From contig NZ_CP035088.1 in the NCBI RefSeq assembly GCF_004786035.1, forward strand, positions 3,818,001-3,882,000: a stretch of 64,000 nt of DNA. Direction: 5' to 3'. Made by a program: the position numbers and the translations under genes. Below the pieces are notes generated by a model. That model saw only the letters and a program-made list of their open reading frames with translations, was not told where the DNA came from and did no database searches. This document shows, piece by piece, positions 1-8,697 of this stretch. Within the stretch, counting starts at the first letter, position 1; each line of letters begins with the position of its first letter. This DNA is from Pseudomonas viciae (GTDB lineage Bacteria; Pseudomonadota; Gammaproteobacteria; Pseudomonadales; Pseudomonadaceae).

Positions 1-22
1 CCGCGACGCCGGGCCACGCTGA

Positions 23-1126
23 TCAGCGATGGGTCTTGATGGCGGTCCAGGTGCGGGTGCGGATCCGTTCCACGGCGGCCGGCACCGGTTCCAGCGCGAA
101 CAGGGTCTTGCGGGCTTCATCCGGCACATACATGGCGGGGTTGTTGCGGATATCGGCGTTCACCAACGCAGTGGCGTCCTTGTTCGGGTTGGGGTAACCG
201 ATCTTGTTGCTGATCCGGGCAATCACATCCGGACGCAGGATGTAGTTGATGAACGCGTAAGCCTCTGTGGCATGAGGGGCGTTGGTGGGCACCATCATCA
301 CGTCTGACCACATCGGCGCACCCTCCTTGGGCAGCGCCATCTCCACCTTGACGCCCTTGCCAGCATCTTCGGCCAACCGCTTGGCCAAAGCCACGCCGCC
401 AGACCAGCCCACCCCTACGCAGATCTCACCGTTGGCCAGGTCCATGCCGTAGCGCGACGAATTGAAATAGGTGATGTAGGGACGAACCCTGGCCATTGCC
501 TTCTGCGCCTGCTGGTAGTCTTCGCGCTTCTGGCTATTGGGGTCCAGGCCCTCGTAGTGCAAGGCGATGGGTACGATCTCATTGGCCGCATCAAGCAAAC
601 CGACACCGCAACTGGCCAGCTTGGCCATATTCTCTTCCTTGAACAGGATGTCCCAGGTATTCATCTGCACGTCGGCCCCAAGCACCTGGCGAACCTTGTC
701 GACGTTGTAGCCGATCAGCGTGGTGCCCCAGAGGTACGGCGCTGCATAGCGATTGCCTTCGTCACCGACGGCCTCCAGGGACTTCATGAACTCGGGGTCC
801 AGATGCTGCCAGTTGGGCAGTTGGCTGCGGTCCAGGGGTTGCACTGCGCCGGCAGCGATCAGGTGACTGACGTTGGAGCTGCTCGGGTACACCACGTCAT
901 ACCCGGAGTTGCCGGTCAGCAGTTTGGATTCCAGCGTCTCGACACTGTCGAAGACGTCATAGATCGGGCGGATGCCGGTTTCCTCCTGGAAGCTCTTCAG
1001 GATTTCCGGCGGCAGGTACTCGATCCAGTTGTAGATCCGCACCGTCCGCTCTTCGGCCAGGCTCGCGCCACTGACCAGCATCGAAACAGCAGTACCCAAC
1101 AAGGTGTTACGCAAAAGCCTGTTCAT
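23..1126 (-). CDS. Polyamine-type ABC transporter periplasmic binding protein (PotF/SpuD-like)
   Basis: A 367-residue periplasmic solute-binding protein of the spermidine/putrescine class. An N-terminal signal peptide (MNRLLRN, then a hydrophobic run ending GASLA) is followed by the class hallmark VRIYNWIEYLPPEIL, where the Trp/Tyr pair lies in the polyamine pocket of PotF/SpuD. YDVVYPSS and the downstream WGTTLIGYNVDKV also fit. The ATG at 1126 is preferred over an upstream in-frame start because a GGAG sits about 10 bases before it and the signal peptide starts cleanly there. It follows the porin gene by about 40 bases, probably in one leftward operon with the serine hydrolase. No permease or ATPase is visible before the window edge. 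The exact ligand is unknown; amines, amides or amino-acid derivatives are possible. Confidence 0.85.
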   Translation of the reverse strand: MNRLLRNTLLGTAVSMLVSGASLAEERTVRIYNWIEYLPPEILKSFQEETGIRPIYDVFDSVETLESKLLTGNSGYDVVYPSSSNVSHLIAAGAVQPLDRSQLPNWQHLDPEFMKSLEAVGDEGNRYAAPYLWGTTLIGYNVDKVRQVLGADVQMNTWDILFKEENMAKLASCGVGLLDAANEIVPIALHYEGLDPNSQKREDYQQAQKAMARVRPYITYFNSSRYGMDLANGEICVGVGWSGGVALAKRLAEDAGKGVKVEMALPKEGAPMWSDVMMVPTNAPHATEAYAFINYILRPDVIARISNKIGYPNPNKDATALVNADIRNNPAMYVPDEARKTLFALEPVPAAVERIRTRTWTAIKTHR

Positions 1127-1165
1127 GATCAAACACTCCAGCGCGGCCGCGAAGGCTCGCGGCAC

Positions 1166-2503
1166 TTAATAGCGGTAGGTGAAATAGAGTTCCAGCGCGC
1201 TGAATTTTTTATCGTCGCCGAACACCTGCTTGGCCGCGGCCATCGGCTTGACCCAGTTGTAGGACAGCGAGGTGCTCAGCGACTTCGAAGCAGCCCAGTC
1301 GAGGAAGACTACGCTCTCGTCGGCAAATCGGCGGTCACTGACGGCTGCGCCCATGTAGTTTTTCTCATCCAGCCAGAACTGGTAGTGAATCGCGCCGAGG
1401 GTCAGGCCTTCGTTGAGGTGAGTCTTGAGTGAAAACTGCTGGACGTTTTCGTTGCTGTTGAACAGCAGGTAGTTGCCAACAACATCGCCGATCAACCAGG
1501 TGCTCCAGTCGACGAACCCCTTGCTCAGGGACTCCCACGCCTCCTGGCGGTTGTCTGTGAGATTGCCGTCGCCGGAAAAGCTCGCGTAGCGGTAACCAAT
1601 GATCGGGGTCAGCGGCAACGTGTTGAAGGCGTAATCCGCCTGGCCATACCAAGCCTTGGCATCGTAATCCACGCCTTCTCCACTGCCTCGCTCCAGGGCA
1701 TATTCAGCATTCAGGGTCAGGTCAGGGATGCCCGGGACCTTGGCATTCAACGCCCTCACGTTGTACACCAGCATGCCATCGCGATGTCGCGGCGATGCCC
1801 GGCTTATGGGGCCCATGGCCTTGACCTTCATGGCCGTAGCCCCCAGCGTTACCTGATCGTCGAGGTTGTAATCCAGGTTCGCGCCACTCATGCGAAAGTC
1901 GCCAAGGTCGCTGTCGGTCCCCAGGCTGAACGCTTGAGCCTTCAAGGCGCCATGGTCCCAGGCAATCACTGCGGAATCCTTGAACGCTGTACGCGGGGCG
2001 AGCCAATAGGCGCCGTCTTTCAACTGATCAAGGTTGCCATCCATCACGATGAAACCGGTGCCGATCATGTAGTTCTGACGACCGGCGGTGACTGTCCACT
2101 CCCCCGCCCGGAAACCGCCGTAGAGCTCTTCGGTGTCCACCTTGCCATCGGAACGGCGGGTGAAGCCACCCGCATCGCCGTCGCCCAACGTGGTCGCCCC
2201 CACCAAAGAGCCGCCAGCCAGCAGGCTGAAGTCCGGCTGCACGGCGTACTCCAGCTTGACGCCGGGTTTGACGTAGAACTCCTGCCAGTCGATTTTGGTG
2301 CCGCCGTTCTTACCGCTGCGCATATCGACGCGACCACCGCCGAAATTGACATTACGGGTAGAAACAGCCGCCCCACCGGCAGTGAGGTTGACCTCGCCCT
2401 TGAGGTTGCCGTCCTCGAAGGTGTAGCCCGCCCATGCAAGCTGGGTGGTCAGGGGTAACCCAAGCGCTAAGAGCGTTCGGGAAAAACGCGTCATGGAAAC
2501 CAT
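1166..2503 (-). CDS. Outer-membrane beta-barrel protein, porin / alginate-export-like
   Basis: A 445-residue outer-membrane protein. It has a signal peptide ending LAWA and then alternating hydrophobic/polar strands rich in Gly, Tyr and Trp. The C-terminus is ALELYFTYRY, an aromatic-ended final strand like those recognised by the BAM machinery. The general look (GEWTVTAGRQNYMIGTGF, LTLNAEYALERGSG) resembles the alginate-export/substrate-specific channel group rather than OprD, but the family assignment is tentative. The start at 2503 has AGGAG seven bases upstream; the longer reading frame has no signal peptide. It lies between a hydrolase gene and a binding-protein gene on the same strand, so it probably admits the substrate or product of that set. 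An AACAACAA motif lies just upstream on the coding strand. Confidence 0.75.
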   Translation of the reverse strand: MVSMTRFSRTLLALGLPLTTQLAWAGYTFEDGNLKGEVNLTAGGAAVSTRNVNFGGGRVDMRSGKNGGTKIDWQEFYVKPGVKLEYAVQPDFSLLAGGSLVGATTLGDGDAGGFTRRSDGKVDTEELYGGFRAGEWTVTAGRQNYMIGTGFIVMDGNLDQLKDGAYWLAPRTAFKDSAVIAWDHGALKAQAFSLGTDSDLGDFRMSGANLDYNLDDQVTLGATAMKVKAMGPISRASPRHRDGMLVYNVRALNAKVPGIPDLTLNAEYALERGSGEGVDYDAKAWYGQADYAFNTLPLTPIIGYRYASFSGDGNLTDNRQEAWESLSKGFVDWSTWLIGDVVGNYLLFNSNENVQQFSLKTHLNEGLTLGAIHYQFWLDEKNYMGAAVSDRRFADESVVFLDWAASKSLSTSLSYNWVKPMAAAKQVFGDDKKFSALELYFTYRY

Positions 2504-2523
2504 TTGAAGCTCCTGTGTGATTA

Positions 2524-2531
2524 TTGTTGTT
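2524..2531 (-). promoter_or_regulatory. Candidate Crc/Hfq A-rich translational control motif before the porin gene
   Basis: On the coding strand the leader reads AACAACAA about 20 bases before the porin ATG and just before the ribosome-binding site. This matches the AANAANAA pattern bound by Hfq with Crc in pseudomonads. A single motif of this size can occur by chance. Confidence 0.4.
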
Positions 2532-2620
2532 ACAGGGCAGTGAATGGCGGCGCAAAACGTCGCCAACACCTGGCCGGGCCAGGTGAACGGAACGCGGATC
2601 TCTTGTTTTATCGGGTCACG

Positions 2621-3883
2621 TCAGCGGGCAAGGTCCGCCGCGATGGCACGCAGCATGCGCACGCTGTCCCCGTCGAACGGGCTGACGGCCTCGCTCAGCG
2701 ATGACTGCTTGACGATCACCACGCCGGAGGGTTTGTCGACGAACAGGTACTGGCCGTGAATGCCGCCGGCCATGAGTGCCTGGCTGTGGTCGTTGAAGAC
2801 GTACCACTGGCTGCGATAGGACGCGCCTGGGGTCCATGCCGCGAAGTCTGGGGACGTGACATAGATCGCCGGGTCGGCACCGGCGGCGATCCGGGGGATC
2901 GTCTCGCTCGACAGCAGTTGTCGTTCATCCTGACGACCATCGTTGGCCAACAGGCGACCGAAGCGCGCCATGTCTCGCAAGGTCGCACTGAAACCGGCAC
3001 CGGCAACGCTACGCCCCCAGGGATCGGCCATGAAGTAGCCGTCGCGCTCACAGCCCAATTGGCTCCATAGATCCTGCAGCAACCGGTCGCACGCCTTGCC
3101 GCTGGCGCGCTCCATCACCCAGGCCAAGGCTTCGGTGGTGGCGGTCACATAATGGAAGAAGCCACCGTGGCTGCCGCGTTTTTTCAGTGACGGCAGGTAT
3201 TGATACAAAGACTCGAACTGAGCGTACTGCGCCGGAGCTGGCTGGAAACCACAGGCGTAGCCGTACTGGGAGCTCTCTGAATCCGGATCCTCATAAACCT
3301 CGCTGTAATCGATGCCCACCGCCATGTCGAACAGTTGCCTGACCGTGGCATCGCCAAACGCGCTGCCCACCAGTTCCGGCACGTAATACGCGGCGGACAA
3401 CGTCGGATCCAGTACACCCTCACTGACCAACTGTTCGCCCAGGGTGCCGATCAGCGACTTGGTCACTGAAAACATGATGTGCCGGTCCTGGGGACGCTGG
3501 CCGTTGAAGTACCGTTCAAACAGCAGTGTGTCGCCTTGCAGCACCAGAAAGGCGTCGGTCTGGCTGGCGATCAGATGCTCGATCACGCTGATGCTCAAAC
3601 CCGACTCGCTGTCGAAGTGCAGCTCATCCAGCGGCCGAGGAGCCTGTTCAAACCGACTGATCGGCCCGCCCCCTGCCTGCACATCAATGGACGGACGCAG
3701 ACGCGCCAGGTTGCGAAACCCCCATTGATTGAACGGAGGTCGCATCCAGTTGCTCCAGGTAACGCGACGGTGTGGTTCGGCCGGAAAGCCTTGCATGAGT
3801 AATGGCGCGCTGCAGGTGTCGGACGGCGATTCAGTCGCCTCGACGTAAAGACGTGCCAACGAAGGCATGGTGTTCTGACTCAT
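2621..3883 (-). CDS. Serine hydrolase of the beta-lactamase / 6-aminohexanoate-dimer hydrolase type
   Basis: A 420-residue enzyme of the penicillin-recognising serine hydrolase fold. FSVTKSLIG supplies the SxxK nucleophile motif. HYVTATTEALAWVM is placed like the YxN-type second motif but has Thr in the third position, as in carboxylesterase/NylB-like members. AGGIHGQY matches the third, HxG-type motif. No lipobox or clear signal peptide is seen, so it is probably cytoplasmic. NylB-like members cleave linear amides or esters rather than beta-lactams, and an amide substrate would fit the neighbouring amine-type binding protein, but this is inference. The start at 3883 has AGGGGC upstream. It is the first gene of the leftward set; a 117-base gap separates it from the porin gene. 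Confidence 0.8.
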   Translation of the reverse strand: MSQNTMPSLARLYVEATESPSDTCSAPLLMQGFPAEPHRRVTWSNWMRPPFNQWGFRNLARLRPSIDVQAGGGPISRFEQAPRPLDELHFDSESGLSISVIEHLIASQTDAFLVLQGDTLLFERYFNGQRPQDRHIMFSVTKSLIGTLGEQLVSEGVLDPTLSAAYYVPELVGSAFGDATVRQLFDMAVGIDYSEVYEDPDSESSQYGYACGFQPAPAQYAQFESLYQYLPSLKKRGSHGGFFHYVTATTEALAWVMERASGKACDRLLQDLWSQLGCERDGYFMADPWGRSVAGAGFSATLRDMARFGRLLANDGRQDERQLLSSETIPRIAAGADPAIYVTSPDFAAWTPGASYRSQWYVFNDHSQALMAGGIHGQYLFVDKPSGVVIVKQSSLSEAVSPFDGDSVRMLRAIAADLAR

Positions 3884-4062
3884 CGGGTTGCCCCTGAAAA
3901 GTGACTCTGCGTGAAAGCAGATGCAGGGGAATAATTACTCGCTATTTATTTTTAGTCAATAAAGTTTTTTATTGATTGTTTTTTATTTGACACAGCTTTT
4001 CGCAGGGCTATGCGCAAGAGTTGCTTCATTCCAGTGCCATGACTGTCGTCGAAGACGCTAAG

Positions 4063-4083
4063 CAAATAACTTAAAGTTATTTG
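4063..4083. promoter_or_regulatory. AT-rich palindrome in the 3884-4203 intergenic region upstream of sfnR
   Basis: CAAATAAC and GTTATTTG form a perfect 8-base inverted repeat around TTAAA, inside an unusually AT-rich 320-base gap between the divergent hydrolase and sfnR genes. A weak sigma-70-like pair (TTGTTC at 4081, TAGATT at 4105, 18-base spacer) overlaps it. P. putida sfnR is reported to be under CysB (LysR-family) control, so this may be a LysR-type operator; that link is inference. I found no convincing -24/-12 promoter in this gap and nothing else coding. Confidence 0.4.
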
Positions 4084-4203
4084 TTCTGTTGTTTTTAGAT
4101 CATTTAGATTAATCCTTACGCCCAATGGCTCCGCGCGGTGATGCCATCACGGAGCGTTGGCACTCACCATCAGTCACTGCACTCTCATTAACGGGCCACC
4201 GTC

Positions 4204-5307
4204 ATGCAGCTCCTCACGCTTCCCCCTTCTCCCGGCCTGGCCACCTCGATTCGCGCCACGGCCCAAGTCTTTGAAGACCCGACGTCCCGGGCGCTGTTGG
4301 CGCATCTGCAACGCGTAGCGCCCAGTGATGCCAGTGTGTTGATCATTGGCCAGACCGGCACCGGCAAGGAGCTGGTCGCCCGCCATGTACACAACCTCAG
4401 CGCCCGCCGCGACAAGCCGTTCGTGGCGGTCAACTGCGGGGCGTTTTCCGAGACGCTGGTGGAGGCCGAACTGTTCGGCCATGAAAAAGGCGCCTTCACC
4501 GGCGCATTGACGGCCAAGGCCGGCTGGTTCGAGGAGGCCGACGGTGGCACGCTGTTCCTGGATGAAATCGGTGATTTGCCGCTGCCGATCCAGGTGAAGC
4601 TGCTGCGGGTGCTGCAAGAGCGTGAAGTGGTCCGCCTGGGCTCGCGCAAGAGCATCAAGATCAATGTCCGGGTACTGGCGGCCACCAATGTGCAACTGGA
4701 AAAAGCCATCAACGCCGGGCACTTTCGCGAGGATCTCTACTACCGTCTCAATGTCGTCAGCCTGGCGCTCAAGCCCTTGCGCGAACGCCCCGGCGACATC
4801 CTCCCGTTGATCCGCCACTTCATCGCCGAGTACAGCCGCAGGCTGGGTCACGGTGAGGTAACGCTGGACGCCCAGGCGCAGCGCAAACTGCTCGACTACT
4901 CCTGGCCGGGGAATATCCGCGAGCTGGAAAACGTCATCCATCACACGCTGCTGATTTGCCGTAACAACGTGATCGGCGAACAGGACCTGCACCTGTCGAA
5001 CTTTCGCATCGAGCGCCAGGACAACCCGCAGGAAAGCGCCCCTCAAAGCGCCGAGACACTCTTGCAAAAGGCCTTTGAAAAACTGCTCGAGCAGGAGCAC
5101 GGCAACCTCCATGAGCAGGTCGAAGCAGCGCTGTTGCGTGCCGCCTATCGTTACGCCAATTGCAATCAGGTGCACACCGCCAGCTTGCTGGGCCTGAGCC
5201 GCAACGTCACGCGCACGCTGCTGATCAAGTTTGGTGAGCTGGTGGTCAACAAACGTCGTTCAACGTTGAGCACACAGGATGGTCGGGTGATCAACCTGTC
5301 TACCTGA
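4204..5307 (+). CDS. sfnR: SfnR-like sigma-54-dependent activator of sulfone/sulfonate utilisation
   Basis: A 367-residue bacterial enhancer-binding protein that remodels sigma-54 RNA polymerase. It starts almost directly with the AAA+ domain: Walker A GQTGTGKE near residue 50, the sigma-54 contact loop GAFTGA near residue 98, Walker B GGTLFLDEIGDL, and arginine-finger region FREDLYYRL. A C-terminal helix-turn-helix follows (TASLLGLSRNVTRTLLIKF). There is no N-terminal receiver, GAF or PAS domain, which is typical of SfnR: activity is set by its amount, raised when sulfate is scarce. The nearby sfnG and sfnB genes, with -24/-12 promoters between them, support the name. The start has only a weak ribosome-binding site, but residues from LPPSPGLATSIRATAQVF match the SfnR N-terminus as I recall it. 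It is convergent with the ABC transporter operon. Confidence 0.88.
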   Translation: MQLLTLPPSPGLATSIRATAQVFEDPTSRALLAHLQRVAPSDASVLIIGQTGTGKELVARHVHNLSARRDKPFVAVNCGAFSETLVEAELFGHEKGAFTGALTAKAGWFEEADGGTLFLDEIGDLPLPIQVKLLRVLQEREVVRLGSRKSIKINVRVLAATNVQLEKAINAGHFREDLYYRLNVVSLALKPLRERPGDILPLIRHFIAEYSRRLGHGEVTLDAQAQRKLLDYSWPGNIRELENVIHHTLLICRNNVIGEQDLHLSNFRIERQDNPQESAPQSAETLLQKAFEKLLEQEHGNLHEQVEAALLRAAYRYANCNQVHTASLLGLSRNVTRTLLIKFGELVVNKRRSTLSTQDGRVINLST

Positions 5308-5317
5308 ATTCCCCCCA

Positions 5318-5343
5318 TGGCGAGGGAGCAAGCTCCCTCGCCA
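5318..5343. repeat. REP-type palindrome between convergent genes, possible bidirectional terminator
   Basis: TGGCGAGGGAGC, a two-base loop, and its exact complement form a 26-base hairpin of the common Pseudomonas REP kind. It lies between the end of sfnR and the end of the transporter ATPase gene. There is no following T tract, so a terminator role is uncertain. Confidence 0.7.
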
Positions 5344-5369
5344 CAATAGCAACTCGGCGGTGTGCTCGT

Positions 5370-6164
5370 TTATGGGGAGCGCTGCTCTTCAATCCCGGCA
5401 GCTTCCTGCCCTCTCGCTTGCGCGCCCAAATAAAAATCCTGGAGATCGTCGCGGGTCGCCAGTTGTTCGGCGCTGCCTTCGCTGACCACGCGACCGCTTT
5501 CCAACACATAGCCATAGTGGGCATGACGCAGGGCGATGTTGATGTTCTGTTCGGCGATCAAAAAGCTCACGCCATCGCGCTGATTGAGTTGGCGGACGAT
5601 TTCGAAGATTTCCTCGACGATCTGCGGCGCCAGGCCCATCGACGGTTCGTCCAGCAACACCAGTTGCGGCTTGGCCATCAGCGCGCGTCCGATCGCGATC
5701 ATCTGTTGCTCGCCACCCGAGGTGTAGCCGGCCAGGCTTTTGCGCCGCAGTTTCAGACGGGGAAAATGGGCGTAGACCCACTCCAGGTCGGCCAGAAGCT
5801 GGCGCCGCGGAACCTGGCGCGCCAGGGCGCCGGCCAAGAGATTTTCTTCCACGGTCAACTGGGCAAAGCAGTGCCGGCCCTCCAGCACTTGCAGCAATCC
5901 GTTCGCCGCCAGCGTGTGAGGCGCACTGTGGGTCACCTCCTTTCCCTGGTACACAATCCGCCCCCGCACCACTTCGCCCCGTTCGGCGCGCACCAGGTTG
6001 GAGGCCGCTTTCAAGGTCGTGCTCTTACCCGCGCCGTTGGCGCCCAGCAGCACCACGACCTGCCCTTTTGCCACCGTCAGCGACACGCTGCGCACGGCCA
6101 GGATGGTGTGTTCGTAGAGCACTTCAATATCGTCGATCTGCAGGATCGGCACTTGCGTGGTCAT
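5370..6164 (-). CDS. Branched-chain-type ABC transporter ATP-binding protein (LivF family)
   Basis: A 264-residue ATPase. Walker A is GANGAGKST, the signature is YTSGGEQQM (a SGGEQQ variant usual in LivF proteins), Walker B is LVLLDEPSMGLAP, and the switch His is in the stretch after LIAEQNINIAL. It would pair with the LivG-type ATPase encoded at 9649-10431 to drive the two permeases. The ATG at 6164 has GAGG upstream; the longer frame adds an unrelated leader. It is the last gene of the leftward sulfur-linked operon, 57 bases after the binding-protein gene. The substrate of the transporter is not given by this subunit. Confidence 0.88.
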   Translation of the reverse strand: MTTQVPILQIDDIEVLYEHTILAVRSVSLTVAKGQVVVLLGANGAGKSTTLKAASNLVRAERGEVVRGRIVYQGKEVTHSAPHTLAANGLLQVLEGRHCFAQLTVEENLLAGALARQVPRRQLLADLEWVYAHFPRLKLRRKSLAGYTSGGEQQMIAIGRALMAKPQLVLLDEPSMGLAPQIVEEIFEIVRQLNQRDGVSFLIAEQNINIALRHAHYGYVLESGRVVSEGSAEQLATRDDLQDFYLGAQARGQEAAGIEEQRSP

Positions 6165-6220
6165 GCTTTTCGCCTCTTCAGGGAGCGACCGGACGCGAGC
6201 GTCCGGGTCGCCGTGATACC

Positions 6221-7546
6221 TCAGGATTCCTTGCTGCAATCACGCGGGGTAATGCCTTTTTCCCGGGCGTACTGATGCGAAGAGGCTTCAATGATCGGCC
6301 GCAGCAAGGCGCGGTCGGCCTGCACCCAGTCGCTGATCAGCTTCCACTGGGTCCCGTCCCATTGCTGGAAGCGCACCGCACCACCGCCTTCATGGTCCGC
6401 GCACGACAGCTGCAATGGCTGCACCAGGCCCAGCGCCCCCAGTTCCTTGAGTCGGGCGTCGTCGAGCTTGAGATTCTCGAACCCCCAACGCACCTGCTCA
6501 CCGGTCAGCGGCTGCTTGCCGAACTTCTGCTGGGCAATCCGTAGCGCCTCAACGTTGAGGATGCCGTTGACCACGCCGAGGTTGTAATACACGGTGCCGA
6601 ACCGCTTGGGATCGGCCAAGTCGCCATGACCGGCGTCGACCACTTGCTGCTTGATGCCCTGCAGAACCGGAAAATCGGTGCCCGAAGGGTGAGTGGTGAT
6701 GGCGATGAAGCCCTTGGCCGCGGCACCGGCCGGCGCCGCGTCATCCTCGGAATTGCTCCAGATATTGCCAATGATGTGGTCGGCCGGGAAACCGACTTTC
6801 TGCGCGGTTTTCAGCGCCACCGGGTTCATCACCCCCCAACCGCGCAAGATCACCCAATCGGGTTTTTCCCGGCGGATATTCAGCCATTGCGATTGTTGCT
6901 CGTTGCCCGGGTGCGGCACCTCCAGCAAGGTCAGCGCAAAGCCGTACTTGTCGGCCAGGGTTTGCAGGACCTCGTTGGTTTCCTTGCCATAGGGCGAGCC
7001 GTGATACAAGGTGACGATCTTCAGGCCCTTGAGTTTGTCCAACCCGCCAGCGCGCTGGCCGATGTAGTTGATGATCGCCGAGACCTCGGAATACGGGTTC
7101 AACTGCAACGGAAAAACGTAGGGAAACACACTGCCGTCGGTGGAATCCGTGCGACCGTGGTTGATGGTGATCAGCGGCAGTTTGTCGGCTGTCGAACGCT
7201 CCAAAGTGGCATAGGCGATGCCCACCGACAACGGGTTGGTGGCCGCCGCTGGCGCGCCGTTCAAGCCTTTCTTCAGGCGCTCATAGCACTCGACGCCTTT
7301 TTCCACCACGTACTCGGTTTCGCACTCGCTCCAGGTCAGCTTGACGCCATTCACGCCGCCGTTGGCGTTGACGTACTTGAGGTAGTCGATGAAGCCGCCG
7401 AAAAAACCGGTCCCGCCGGCCGCATAAGGACCGACACGATAGCTTTGCAGCGGGAAGTATTGTTCGTTGTCCGCCTGGACGGAAAAGGCTGCGGCGGTGA
7501 GGCTGAGCGCCAGTGCCAGGCTGCTGGCGAATGATCGTTTGAACAT
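6221..7546 (-). CDS. Branched-chain-type (LivK/UrtA-like) periplasmic binding protein, probable organosulfur ligand
   Basis: A 441-residue type I periplasmic binding protein. The signal peptide is MFKRSFASSLALALSL, ending near VQA-DNEQ. The mature part carries two Rossmann lobes typical of the Leu/amide-binding group (LPLITINHGRTDSTDGSVF; LKGLKIVTLYHGSPYGKE; FPADHIIGNIWSNSEDD). ATG 7546 has AAGGA upstream; the open frame continues 134 codons further but reads back into the permease gene, so it is not the real start. Its place inside an operon headed by an FMN reductase and SfnG suggests it captures a sulfur source such as a sulfone, sulfonate or S-containing amide. That substrate is inferred from context only; a plain amino-acid or urea ligand remains possible. 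Confidence 0.85.
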   Translation of the reverse strand: MFKRSFASSLALALSLTAAAFSVQADNEQYFPLQSYRVGPYAAGGTGFFGGFIDYLKYVNANGGVNGVKLTWSECETEYVVEKGVECYERLKKGLNGAPAAATNPLSVGIAYATLERSTADKLPLITINHGRTDSTDGSVFPYVFPLQLNPYSEVSAIINYIGQRAGGLDKLKGLKIVTLYHGSPYGKETNEVLQTLADKYGFALTLLEVPHPGNEQQSQWLNIRREKPDWVILRGWGVMNPVALKTAQKVGFPADHIIGNIWSNSEDDAAPAGAAAKGFIAITTHPSGTDFPVLQGIKQQVVDAGHGDLADPKRFGTVYYNLGVVNGILNVEALRIAQQKFGKQPLTGEQVRWGFENLKLDDARLKELGALGLVQPLQLSCADHEGGGAVRFQQWDGTQWKLISDWVQADRALLRPIIEASSHQYAREKGITPRDCSKES

Positions 7547-7617
7547 CGGATTTTCCTTGTGATGAAGCCAGTGATAAGCCAACAAAATGGAACTGCAAAC
7601 CCGCTTGTGCGCATCGC

Positions 7618-8685
7618 TCAGTAGCGCAACGGCCACAGCCGTGCGCGCTCGCGAAAGCGCTGCCAGAGGCGCGCAAGGCCCTCTGGTTCCTTGATCAGGA
7701 ACAGGATGATCAGCGCGCCGAATAGCATCTTCTGCAGGTTCTCCACCTGGCCGGCGTCCACCAGCCCGCCGGGCAGCAAAGCCACCAGGTTCGAGAGCAA
7801 CACCGGAAACAAAACGATGAAGGCCGCGCCGAGAAAGTTGCCCAGCAGGCTGCCGAGGCCGCCGATAATGATGATGAACAGGATCTGGAACGACCGGTTG
7901 AGATCGAAGCCATGGGGCTCCACGGTGCCCAGGTAGGCAAAGGCCCACAGGGCACCGGCCACACCGAGAAAAAAACCACTGATGGCGAAGGCCAGCAGCT
8001 TGGTTTTCGCCAATGGGATGCCGATCACCGCTGCGGCGGTGTCCATGTCACGCACCGCCATCCAGTTGCGCCCCAGCTCGCTGCGCACCAGGTTCTTACC
8101 CAGCCAGAACAGTGCCACCACGACTGTCAGGGTCAGCAGATAGCGCCCGGCCGGTGCGTCCAGGCTCACCCCGAATACGTCCAGGCGCGGCGCGGTGATC
8201 ACGCCCGAGGCGCTGTTGTTGGAAAACCAGCTGAACCGGGTCAACGCCCAGGTTACGAAAAACTGTGCCGCCAGGGTCGAGACCAACAGGTAAAAACCCT
8301 TGATGCGCAGGCTCGGCAGACCGAACAGCACCGCCACCAGCGCCGCCGTCAGCCCGCCCAGGGCGATGCTGAACAACAACGGCAAGCCGGCGACACGCAG
8401 TTCGAGGTTGTAGGTGGCAAAGGCCCCCACCGCCATGAACGCGGCTGAGCCGAGGGACAATTGCCCGGCATAACCGGTCAGCAGGTTGAGCCCCAGCCCG
8501 GCCAGGGACAGCACCAGGAACGGAATCAGGATCGCGCTGAACCAGTAGTCATTCCCCAGCCAGGGCACCACGACGAACGCAACCAGCAACAATACGGCGA
8601 GCCCGTGGCGATCCTGGCGCAGGGCGAAGACACGGCGGTCCTGGGCATAGCGGGTGTTGAACTGACCTGCTTCTCGATAAAACAT
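7618..8685 (-). CDS. Branched-chain-type ABC transporter permease (LivM family)
   Basis: A 355-residue integral membrane protein with about nine or ten hydrophobic segments. It carries the LivM-type signature LLTGYAGQLSLGSAAFMAVGAF near residues 68-90 and a cytoplasmic coupling loop, RNWMAVRDMDTAAAVIGI, that contacts the ATPases. A charged N-terminal extension of about 25 residues (FYREAGQFNTRYAQDRR) precedes the first helix, as in many LivM proteins. The start at 8685 is preceded by GGGGAG. It lies 12 bases after the LivH gene and 71 bases before the binding-protein gene, so it is clearly co-transcribed. Confidence 0.88.
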   Translation of the reverse strand: MFYREAGQFNTRYAQDRRVFALRQDRHGLAVLLLVAFVVVPWLGNDYWFSAILIPFLVLSLAGLGLNLLTGYAGQLSLGSAAFMAVGAFATYNLELRVAGLPLLFSIALGGLTAALVAVLFGLPSLRIKGFYLLVSTLAAQFFVTWALTRFSWFSNNSASGVITAPRLDVFGVSLDAPAGRYLLTLTVVVALFWLGKNLVRSELGRNWMAVRDMDTAAAVIGIPLAKTKLLAFAISGFFLGVAGALWAFAYLGTVEPHGFDLNRSFQILFIIIIGGLGSLLGNFLGAAFIVLFPVLLSNLVALLPGGLVDAGQVENLQKMLFGALIILFLIKEPEGLARLWQRFRERARLWPLRY

Positions 8686-8697
8686 GTGGCTTCTCCC

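Noticed and set aside
3884..4203. Sigma-54 promoter upstream of sfnR or the serine hydrolase
   Set aside because: GG/GC pairs such as TTGGCAC near 4157 and AGTGCCA near 4033 lack the exact ten-base spacing or the second element.
7547..7948. N-terminal extension of the 6221-7546 binding protein
   Set aside because: The open frame continues upstream, but it reads antiframe through the permease gene; signal peptide and ribosome-binding site fix the start at 7546.
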